Part shown: one piece after another, positions 36,701-49,437 of the stretch
Layout: each line of letters begins with the position of its first letter
Numbering within the stretch: position 1 is the stretch's first letter
Assembly (NCBI GenBank): GCA_947044365.1
Contig: OX345636.1
Span: 5,910,001 to 5,974,000 of the forward strand
Length of the DNA stretch: 64,000 bases
Direction of reading: 5' to 3'
Source: Petrosia ficiformis
Lineage: Eukaryota > Porifera > Demospongiae > Haplosclerida > Petrosiidae
Position numbers and translations under genes: made by a program
The notes under the pieces: generated by a model
The model's database searches: none
What the model was told of the DNA's origin: nothing
What the model saw: only the letters and a program-made list of their open reading frames with translations

Positions 36701-39642
36701 ATGTATACATTAATGTGACATGAATATTGATGACAAAACATTCTGTATACACAACAGGTTTTATGCATGGTTTTTGTTAGGGAGAGAAGCACACTGCTCC
36801 TGAGTGTATGGGGTGTGGGTGTGCTCCCCGCATACATGTATATATTTTAAAATTTAGGCCCTCTATTGTGTTTCTGGGACACAAGTAGGATCTGTATGGT
36901 GACATTTTATTGACATAATTACACTGTAGTTGTTACATTTATAGTTACATGTAGTTTCTTACAAACGCGTGTCGAATCATTGAGCCAACTACCGAACATT
37001 TTTACCTACATTGTATTTTCATCACTCTTGTCCTGCTCCCCATATACTTTGTGTACAGTTCAGTTTTAATTTACAAGACATTCAGCATTAATTATTAGAC
37101 AATATCCTGCATGACTGGATGTTTCCACACCACTGTTCTCACAATACTGTATACTGTACACTTACATGTATAACTTGGCTGATAAGCTCATATGGTGCAC
37201 AAAGAGCTTCTTATCCATTCTCTCTTTGGGAAAGTAGGCACAGTTAATTATGATTATATTGTCACTAACGGCATTAACTCTTGTTAATTGGCTCAAGATA
37301 CATTGTATATTCTCAATGGAACACACACACTAACCATTGTTGAGCCAATTTGGCCCATGCTTCAAAACATATCAAAAACTCTGCCTCAGAGGAAGAGATT
37401 TTCAAAGCAGCTGAAGGTACATGTATAGTGCTGAGAGTATTTGAGTGCATTCAACTACATGTACATGTATGCAGTATGCACTGTGTAAGTTTTCATACAG
37501 CACTGCATGTATAGTATAGAAAATACAGTACTGTAGGTACCTCTGATCACATCCAAACATCACGCATCATACTTTAAAGGTTTTTAAGTGAATCTATTTC
37601 ATGTACCTTTCAAATTACATGGTATATTTGATGATTTTCTTCCAGTACTACTTTGTGTATTATTTGTATTAGATTGATATCTGAAAATAATAATTACACA
37701 TATCATAACATTTGAATTGGATAATTAGATACATACAATGTACATGTACATGTATAAATGTAAATGTATAGCCTAAGAGACACTAGGCTGTCCTAAATTT
37801 TTTGGTGGGCAAGCAGGGCCATTCCTATGATTGCTTATGGTTAATTAATGGATGTGGTATGTGATGGAATACATGTTCCCAGCTCTACAGACCAACAGGA
37901 AGATAGCTGCTTGTAGTTTATGTAGAAGCTGGAACTAATATCTGCTCTAGCTGTAATGTATTCCTAAAGTTCTACAAGAAAGTAAGACAACTAGATTATC
38001 CTCATTAGGCTGTTGTGTTTCAGGCATGAGAAAGTCATACAGATACCATACATCTTGTTAATGAATGCTTTCAGTGTGTATTCATGTAAATTGTAGTTAA
38101 GGAAGTTACATCATTCAAGGATATTGTAAGTACAGGAATGTGTGTTTGAACTACAGACCAGCAGGAAACTGCAACTACATGTAATACACAATGTACTAAT
38201 AGCTATTTAATATAACAGTATAAAGATGATGCAAGAATCTTTAACAAGTAAGTATAATAAGTTGTTGAGTTTCAGACACGAGGAAGTCATCATTTAGGAC
38301 CTTTGAAGGAGTACTTCAGTTTCATCAAAGATCTGTGCCTTCTATCCAACAAGGTAGTTTCGAAGCCTCAGTGTTCTGCCCACACTGGTCGGCTCTAACC
38401 ATGACTCACATGACTTAACCACCACTCAGATGAATTAACCACCTCTCAGATAATACTACTGAGACAGAATTAAGTATATACCGGATAAACAGCACTAAAT
38501 GCAAGTTAGAATCCAACCACCGCTCTAAATCTTCTGAGAAGAACACTGCAGGCACAGGTACATGTACAGGTACGTAAGTTTGGGCATTGCCTGGAGACTT
38601 CTAACACTGGCTTTACATCAATGGCTTTCTTAACAACCCTCCTACATGTACATGCACATGTATCATATACACATGTACATGTATCATGTACACACGTGTA
38701 TGTGAGAGTCATAAAGCTCACGTAATAAGATTTATAAATTAATTATACAATGTACACCTGTAGAGGTATTATATTGTACCTGTCTGGAAATTCAAGTGAT
38801 AAGTCCCAAAATGGTTCTCTAGTAATAGACTGATGTCCACATTTATTATAAGTTATCTATTGATATAAAACATATAGAACGAGATATTATACTATATAAA
38901 TAACAAATATAAACAAAATATACACGTAAATAGCATCTGATTTTTGTGAATTTACTGCTACATGTACATGTACATGTGTATATTGGAAAAAAATGCTTCA
39001 TTATTTGTTACTGGTTTTCACTTGTTCTGTCACATATACTGTTACATTTATACATTAGTGTTGTTTTAGTTTGACAATAACAACCTTTTTCAGGGTTTTA
39101 GTGTTAATTAACCGTGACCGTTATTGGCCAAATTTCAAACTTACCTACATGTACGTACATGTAGTTATTACAGTAGACCTGTAATTTATAGTAAAAAGTC
39201 ACAATGTCTTACTAAAAGGGTTTTAGTTATACATGTACATGTACTTATAGTTAACTAAAACAACATGTACGTATACTTACATGTATACGTATGTACATGT
39301 ACAATAATTCTTTAAACAGTTGCTTCTTCACAAAGTTATTGCTAAAATTCAATGCAAACTTGGATAATTACATGTACATATGCGCATTATGAAAACCAGG
39401 AGTTGTGAAATGTTTATCGTCAAATTGCTAGATTATCAGTGCATTTTAGTCATCATTGTAGTCATAGTTATTACAGTTTGACATCTTATTATAAACGTAC
39501 TGTACTGGATAAAGTCCCTTGAAATAAACTAGGAATGATTTCTCTTGCTGCGACAATATCTCTTGATGGATGAGATATATTGATGGTGACTTCTGATGGA
39601 CATTGTAAGAGTTCTGAATGTAAACGATCCAATAGCTCACTG

Positions 39643-39719
<77 letters not shown>

Positions 39720-39842
39720 AGAGAGATATAGAGAAGGAGACAGAGAGAGAGAGACAGAGAGAGAGACAGAGAGACAGAGACAGAGAGAGAGACAGAGAGA
39801 AACCAAAAAGAGAGAGAGGGAGGGAGGGAGGGAGGGAGAGGG

Positions 39843-39905
<63 letters not shown>

Positions 39906-42900
39906 GTACATGTACATTGTGTATTCACTTACATGTACATTGTGTACATGTACACTCATGCATATACGTACATGTATACAAGAAAAATAACAGGACCCGA
40001 AATTAAACAAACCACTTCCATATAACCCTACATAAGTACTTACACTGCTACATGTATAAAACAAAATACAAAGATCTGTACTTATGTAGGGTTATATGGA
40101 AGTGGTTTGTTTAATTTCGGGTCCTGTTAGCTTCCCAACCTTGTTTGCATGCTTTTTGGGTTTTGGCATCCCTACATCTTCTTTCACTTTTATTGAAAAA
40201 TTGTTTTTTCACTATTCTTGTTTCCATTTTTTTTTTTGAATATTTTTTTGTAGATTACATAAATAAATTATCATGAATCATACATAATTATATTCATTAA
40301 AATTTGTTCATCAATGAAGGTCAGTCTTTTGTATATATCACTTTTTTATGTATTCTTTTTTACTTACAGATGATGTCTATTCTCTATTTCACTTACAGTA
40401 CTGTCTGCAGTCCTAGTGTCTGTCACTGTGTCAACCATTCAGTATTCCAATGCTTATCATAGTATATAATATTATAATACAATGGTTATAATTATTATAT
40501 TCATTATTATAAGAATGTATTTGCTCACAAACGTTATTACTATGCTTATAATTCCAACACTTCCACCTTTTCAGCTTCCATGTTCTGATTATACAATTGC
40601 GCATGCGTAATTAAATTCCACTTAGGTAAATGGCATCCAATTCGAGATTAAATCTTTGTAGTCGTTGAGACTGTCTTCTTTCATTGTATCTGACGATATC
40701 ATCTCCATACTTTAAGACCAGAATTTTACTATAAATGTGACTGGAATGGTGCTAGAATCATTGTGATATTTCAACAAACAAAATAATGATTTGTCTGAAA
40801 AAATAAAAATAAAAATAAAAATAATATGATGAAGATTTTGCCAGTTTTGTCACTCGCCGGTTCTCTACCTTAACGACAATCTTTGGCCATCTAGATGGTG
40901 TTGGTAGTCATAAAAACACTAGATATGAACAGACATGTGTGTATTAAAACGTATCTGTATATATTACCAGAGATTTCAGCTCATGACTTGCAATTGAAAT
41001 GTATGGGCGGCCATTTTTTTCAGTGCCATCCCTACATAGAGAGTACTACCGTACTCTCTGATACATGTACATGTACCCTGTACATGTATATTTCACGTGT
41101 ACAGTAAGCCCTTTGTGGCTGTGTTTTATGAATTTTTTTTAAGCCATTATGGCTGCTTGTTGTTTTTTAACTGTTTCTACGCTAGGCAAATGAATTATCA
41201 TGTACATGTACACATACATGTACAGGCATGCACATAACACATACATGTAGACCAAACACATGCATGAAATAATTAAGTACACCAACACACACACGCAAAC
41301 ACACACACAAACACACACACACACCAAAGAAACTCTTGAGCATCTTGCTGACAATACCCTCTAAAAGTTGGAATATGATGCCATATTGCTGTCAGTACAG
41401 TATGAGGTGTGACCACAGCCCATTTACCTGACCACATTACTCTCATTAGTCTATGAATTTCTTCACATAGAGAACCAAGTTCTGAATGATAAAAATTATA
41501 TGCAGATAATTCATCAATGACTTTCAATTTCAAAAATCTATTGACTATATACAGTAGAAGTCAATTAAAAGTTAATGTTTCATCTTTGTAGTACGACTGT
41601 AGTACGAAACAGATCATATCGTTCTGTTAACATTGAGTAAAAACGGTTCCTTTGCATTTAAACATTTAATTAACGTTTGTTATTAATTATTTCTAAAATG
41701 TGGGCGTGGCTAATGATCCAAACAGCCAACATTTTACTGTTAGATTCTCTCCAACTTGACGGTCAATTTTTCCATTGTATAAACTGTTCCGTATACCGTT
41801 TAAACTGAATTTTGTCCAAGATTTTGCGTAAGTACTATGGAAAGTTGAACGTGCGTCAGTCAGGTACATTGTACAGACACATGCAGACACATTGTACATG
41901 TACATGTATGTATATATGATCATGTGACATTGTGTGTGTGTGTGTGCTTGTACATGTACAGTATATCTGAATTCTGTACTAACCTTCTTCACTGACAGAA
42001 GTGACCATACCTCTAGTTCTACCTCCTGATCCACCACTTAGTCCAGTTACACTTTGTAGTCTTCTTATTCCAGTAGGTAAAACAGGTTTAGTTGATATAT
42101 GCTATGAATATAAATTGTCATGTTAGGCACTTTGAAATCATAATTTTCAAATGATTACATTTCAAAATTCAGTCATTTGTATACAGTAATGTAACTATAC
42201 ATTTTGGTACCTACATGTACATGTATGGAGCAGTTATTGCAACTTGGAGAGATTACTGTGCTGTGCTGTATGTGCATTACCATGTGTACATTTACTCATG
42301 AAGTTCATGGTAATAGGTATATAATACATGTACATGTACATGTACAGTGTACATACACCATGTACGTATGTACATGTACTTGTATTTGTACATGTACCTG
42401 TACAGTGTACATACACTATGTACGTACGTACCTGTATATGTACATGTATATGGACATGTATATGTACATGTACATGTACTGAAGATAATTTAATGTCCAA
42501 TATACTATACATGTACATGTACGTATATGTTTAACTCAGAATAGATAGAATACCTGTACATGTACATACATGTACATGTGTACATGTATGTACATGTACA
42601 TGTACATGCACATGTAATAATTTATTTTCTTACTTGAAAACATTCGACGGTAGTTTGTCTACTGAACATTACTGAATTACCAGAATCTGAACGAGATAGA
42701 GAAGATACTGATACTGGGTCTGATGTGTTTGAATCACATTGACCCATTTGTCGAAATGTCTCACGAAGAAAATGTAAGTGACTGTGTGAGAATACAATGA
42801 ATCGATCAATATACATGTACATATGTAATAAAGTACATGTATATTTATATTAACAGATTCTGACAGGTACAATTACTACATATACATGTACGTACCTGTT

Positions 42901-45900
42901 ATTATATACTACATGTATCACTGTACTTCCATTGACTACATGTACAGTGTACATTGTGAATGAAACAAATGTACTACATAATCATTCACACATTACATCG
43001 TGAGTGAAGTACACAGAACATTGAATGTACTACACATTATTGCTATCACATACAAATGGTGGAATGACAAGCGATTGTCCCTTTTAGAAAATTATATGAC
43101 TTACAATGTATATAGGATGAATACTACTGTGAAGTAGTATTCATCCTATACTGTACAACTACGTACACATCACCTAACATCTTCCCTTAAAATCTTGCTC
43201 AAACACTCCCATTTAATCCATCATGATTCCACACTTTTGTACAGGAAGTTGGTATCTACATGTAAGCTTAATAATAGCTCTTCCTGGATAACAATTTTTA
43301 TTGACTTCCCATACAAAATGGTGAGCAATTAAGAGCAAGTGCATGAGCAATTACACATTGTATATCATACATAATCATCCAATAAACTAACCCTAGTGCC
43401 TGTAATACATGTACATTATATATCATACATAATCATCCAATAAACTAACCCTAGTGCCTGTAATACATGTACATTGTACATGTATATCATACATAATCAT
43501 CCAATAAACTAACCCTAGTGCCTGTAATGCATGTACATTGTATATCATACATAATCATCCAATAAACTAACCCTAGTGCCTGTAATACATGTACATTATA
43601 TATCATACATAATCATCCAATAAACTAACCCTAGTGCCTGTAATACATGTACATTGTATATCATACATAATCATCCAATAAACTAACCCTAGTGCCTGTA
43701 ATGCAGCATTCATATAGCATGTATTACCCAGGTTTCTCAAACCTGTCATACCAGGTGTAATCAACTTTTTACGACTAATAGACTGGTAACTTGAGGTCTG
43801 TGGTACTACAGTATTAGGTGTGTTCTTTACGAGTGTCTGTTTCTCCTCCTATTAGTACATTAATAGATATATTTACTACATGAAGTCTGCTTACATGTAC
43901 ATGATGATTTACAAATTAGGATGTGCATATGTAATATAGTGTATACTGTAACTCAGAGTTTTTGATACATACACATGTATAGAACCATGGGGGAAATTGA
44001 CTCAACAATGGTTAGTGTGTGTGCCATTGAGAATATATCTTGAGCCAATTAATGCTGTTAGTGACAATACATGTATAATCATAATTAACCGTCGCATCTG
44101 GTCCTAAGAGAGAATTCTGAAATAAGAAATAAGAAGCTCTTAGGACCAATGGTGCACCATATGAGCTTATCAAAAACACTGTTGCAATTCAATAATGAAA
44201 CAATAGATTGAAATTTGAAATATGCAAAAAGATAATTACCATGTACATGTATATGAATATGGTGTAGGTAAAAAGATTTGTCTGTTCAACTATACTCTGT
44301 CTCACTACTGTGATATTGAATTCACAAGTACATACACTCCAGTTACTACTAAAACTACTGTTGAACTACTGTAGTGCAGAAATGAAACTACTGAGTAATT
44401 ACTGGACTATTTGGATTATGAACTATACGTACATGTAGCAATCCTAAGTGATGACATGTACATGTACATATAGTAACATGTACATGTATTTCAATGAGTG
44501 TTTGACAGTAATTGACAGTTACTAATGATGTTTAAAGTAATGTTCAAATATGTATAGTATAGTAGTATTGACTTGTTCAACTATACTCTGTCGCACTACT
44601 GTGGTATTGAATTCACAAGTACACTAATTACTATTAAAACTATTGTTGAACTACTGTAGTGCAGAAATGAAACTATTGAGTAATTACTCTATTGTGACAT
44701 TTTATTGGCAAGCTGTACACACATGTACATGTACATGTATTATATCAATTTGGATTATGAAATATAAAGTAGATACACACATGTATATAGCTACATGTAC
44801 ATACGTATGTACACTGTAGGTGCATAAAAGTGTTGAAATGTACATGTAAAGTACATTGTATGTCAATGAGTGTCTAACAGTAATTGACAGTTACAGATGA
44901 TGTTTAAAGCAATGTTCAAATGTGCGTAATACAGTAGTATTGATTATTCAACTACAGTGTACGTGTCCTTATAATCATAAATATATCAAAACACTTATAG
45001 CACGAAGGAACATGTCTGACACAGAGAAGAAAGATGCAGACAGTGATAGTACACCAGATAAACCGGTTCCTGAAGATGAAGGAAGTCCTAAAGCTGAGAA
45101 ACAGAGTGAAGATGACAGTGGTGGATCAGTTGATGGCCTCTATCAGACTACTGCAGTACCAAGCAGGCGTAAGAAAGATTATGTTTTCACAAAACTTGGT
45201 GATGAATACTCCAAACGTTACTCACTGGAGTCAAATGAAGGGCCAGCAAAACTAGTTCTCAAAGAAGATGACCTCCAGTATATCAGTATTCCAAAAATGG
45301 AAGGCGAATACAGAATCATCAAAACCTCTTCTGGGAAATACTTCATCCAAACCCCAGCTATATACTAACAAACAATTAATTATAATAAATTTGTAGTGTA
45401 ATCTCAGTATAATCTATAATCACACTGTATTCATGTTAAGATGGCTGGCACTCTGGTAATTTCTGAAATCTGAATACTGTCATAGTACATGTACATATTT
45501 TCATACAGAACAACTTCATAATTGTGCATATGCTTCAAACGTTTTTGTAAAACAATATTAGAAATAAAATACATTTATTTTAAATAAAAGGGCATGTAGG
45601 GATGTCAAAACCAAAAAGAGCACAAAAAAAAAGATTGTGATGGCATCTTAGCAACAAAATTAAACTAACTACTGACAACCCTACAAAGCATAGCTTCTTC
45701 GTGGATTTTTTTTGTTAATTTCTACGGTAGTTTGAGATCATTGGTTGCATTGTCCTTCATTTCTAATTTCATTTCAGCTAGTCTCGTTTTCAGCTCCTTT
45801 CACTACTTATTCTAGCACTCAAGCATACCATATGAGGTGTGACATTTTGTGATTGATTCAAATATCTTGACACAATATTATTGTAGAAATACTACATATT

Positions 45901-48900
45901 AATAGTAGAAATTCAAGAGAATATCAATATGCATATAGTGTGGTTTGTGTGTTAGTAAACCGACTGAAAGATGCTAGGGAATGTTTTGTTTTTAGATTCT
46001 ACAAGAGCTTGGAATCAAAGAGGATTCTTCTGTATCAATTTACTTGCAATGTCAGAAACTGTCAATCATTGTAATCTTGAGAAACAATGCTCATTACTGT
46101 TCATTAATCAGAATACATGTATGTATGTCTTGTGACAGCTTGTGCATAGACATTTTCTGATTAGTCTTAAAAAGCATCATATACATGTACGTAGCATTTT
46201 GGGATATCCACATCTGGCATACCAGTATACTGAATATAGGTATTCATGGCATTATCATAAATGCAAATTAAGCATCCAGCAACCTGCACAGCTAAATATA
46301 TAAAAACATACATACATACATACAGTACATACATCCATACATACATACATACACTGTACATACATGTACATGTATGTTTTTAGATAATTTGTTCTTATTA
46401 TCCACACACTCTATTGCTCTGAAATTTTGAAAACTAGTAGTTGAAAGAATGGCAACTGTTTTTTTTTTCGAGTCACAGCATGTTTTACTACGTAGTGGAA
46501 TGCTCGTTTCAGAGGTCCTAGAAGCTGTATTTTAAAAAGGAGACCGTTGCTGTGTAGACTAAGGTACGTTATGAGAGTAGAACAAGTTTTGTGTATGTAC
46601 ATGTAGCTATCACAGATTTGTCAAATAAGTTACATACACCTCTAGCTGAAAGAAACAGCATGGAATTGCTGTGAATGGATATTGCTATCAAGACAAGATC
46701 AGTTCTGTGTTTAGAGGTCAGCAAGACTATCAAAAGTAACCAAGAACTTCTCTGTAAGTGGAGTTTTGTAGTGAAAAAACAAGTTTTAAAAAGTTGTCAT
46801 TACGAATATGCAAATTACATGAGTGGCACCTTAATTGTGAGGTTAACCACAAAAATAGCATTCAATTCTCAACATCTGTTAGTGCTGCAACTGATTTGAT
46901 AGCTCCAGAATAGTAAATATGATGCAGAACAGTTTTGATTAGGGCTGGGACGATTAATCGATTAATTGATTAATGATTCGATATTGAAAATTCTTCTGAT
47001 TATTGATTATAAGTCTGTGATATCGATTATTCTAATTATTCCAGAAGACATAGTTTTCAAGCATGTGATGGCACAATATGAAGTGATAGGAAGCCTTTTT
47101 GATCATCAAATGGGAGGAGTTTCCTGTATTAATTGACTTAATTGGCCTAATTACTTCCACTGATTTTAATCGATTATCAATCGACTCGAGGTTAGTGATA
47201 ATGGATTTCAGAATCCCAGCCCTACATGTAGTTTTGATACATGTGTACTATTTCACAACTTTAGCAATGTTTTTTTGTAATACAATAGCAAAAGGCACAC
47301 GATGTGCTGATAACGATTTCTCTGTCCATATCAGCAGAGAATTAAACTACATGTACATGTACATGCATACATGATTAGGGACCAATAAGGGGATTGGTCA
47401 ATTAATGAGTGTGGCATGTAAATGAAATGAATACACACTTAAAGATCATTCACGTCCACAATGACCTTGGAAAAATGTTCATAACTTTAGTTTTGCAATG
47501 ACCAAAAATCTTTTTACCTGCACTATTTTCATATTTTTATCGTTCTTTTTTTGCGTACATGTATGTCAAATTTCAATCCATTGCTTCATTATTGAGTTAC
47601 ATTATAATCATGCCTTAATCTAAACAATTAGAAGCAACTTTAGAGTCGGCAATTTTTTGCCAACTACAAAGTTGCCTACATGTAGTCTGTATTATCGTAT
47701 ACCTGTTTTTTTTTGTGAAACATAAAAAATTCGTGCTAAGAGAAAACTGTTTCATTAGTGATGGATTTCACGCATTAACATTTTGCACCATGATTCACAC
47801 ACGTGATTGCAGAAGAACATGAAAATAAATTTCTGTGGAACGTTATTAATGTGTTCTTTAATTGACCGTGAATTTAAGCGAAAATAAATTACCTGCGAAA
47901 AATACCAGATATACATGTACCATACTTCATGATTGAGTTACAGTATAATCATGTATTAACCTTATGATGTTAAACTATACACTATATTACATATAAAGTG
48001 ATCACATCATAATGTTGAGGTACATGTAATCCTAAACAGACTAGGCAACTTTGTAGTTGGCAAAACATTGCCCACTCTAAAGTTGCTTAGTGGATGGTAG
48101 GCTTTAGTTTACAGACAAACAGAAAGGGAACAGTAGGAAGAAAGCAGCTTGTAGAAACATTGAAAGGGTACTTCAGTTTCATCCAGACAATAGCGCTGTT
48201 AGCAATCAATGTACAATGTAGCTTGTTTTTCGTATACATGTACATGTATTGGCATGTATTGTGTACATGTACATGCATATAACTGTGTGATATACATAGA
48301 TTGAGGTAGAATAGCACACACTACATGTAACATGATTTTAAATGCATATAAATTCAATCCCATAGAAAGTGGGATGACCCAAATTGTTGGATTTAAGACA
48401 TGAGAAAGTCAGCATTGATAATACCACAAAACAATCATACACAAATCAGAGCGTATGATACTCTCTATGCATGGATGGCCAGGACAATAATTGTTTATCA
48501 CTATACATTGTACTTCATATGCAAGTACTGAAGTTGTTTAACTATGTAATGCATACATGTGTATAATTATAATTATTATAAAAATGTTCATTATCTTCTC
48601 TTATTCAATAATTAATATACCTTTTGGATCTTAACAAATAGTCTCCAAGAATTAAATGCCTTTGAAAGTGATAAGTGTCTATTATAATGAAAAGAATTAC
48701 ATTGCTATGACAACAGTAATTAATTGACACAACAATATTAGCAAGATTCTGATCAATGTACAGACAGAATGATACTGTATGAGGTTTAGTTGTATATACA
48801 GCCTGTAGTGGCAAAAACAAGACAGGTCTCAAACCAGTGTACAGACAGAATAGTACTGTATGAGGTTTGGTTGTACATGTATATACAGCCTGTAGTGGCA

Positions 48901-49406
48901 AAAAAAAGACAGGTCTCAAACCAGTGTACAGACAGTACCCTGGGCTACATGTACATAATGGTGAAAACAAGACAGGTCTCAGACCAGTGTACAGACAGAA
49001 CCCTGGGATACATACATGTACAATGTACAGTATGTATATAATTAATGTTGAAAACAAGACAGATCTCAGACCAGTGTACAGACAGAGCCGTGGACTATAC
49101 AATGTACATGTATGTGTATTTAATTATGGAAAATCATATTGATGAATTGTAACTAACTTCCAATGAAATAAGGCAGTGTATCTCTTGTCAGCAGTACGAG
49201 ACTGTGCCTCCTCAACTCTGGAATAGGAATGAAAATAGTAAACAATAATTAAGAATGAATGTTGTACTTGTGAATAATAATTAATTATAATTGATCGAAT
49301 TGACCAATCAGATTGCTTTATATCACATTAAAAAATCATTTATACATGTATACCTACATGTAAGTATATGTATACTTCTTGATATACATGATGTTATCAG
49401 AGATGT

Positions 49407-49437
<31 letters not shown>

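Larger units (their letters stand above)
34309..43268. repeat. Copy B of the 9-kb duplicated segment (start of right contig)
   Basis: It starts at the first base after the gap, at the same sequence as 25150, and ends at TGTAAGCT, which is where copy A meets the gap. All open frames outside the GA tract are identical in both copies. Confidence 0.95.

Noticed and set aside
43358..43700. CRISPR-like array of direct repeats
   Set aside because: Units are contiguous 58-bp repeats without unique spacers, in an animal intron; it is a minisatellite.
44922..45011. N-terminal extension of the nested gene
   Set aside because: The upstream part translates repeat sequence; the ATG at 45012 is where the typical composition begins.
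48790..49142. Frames with repeated [10 protein letters not shown]
   Set aside because: Shadow of a tandem repeat between USP44/49 exons 4 and 5.
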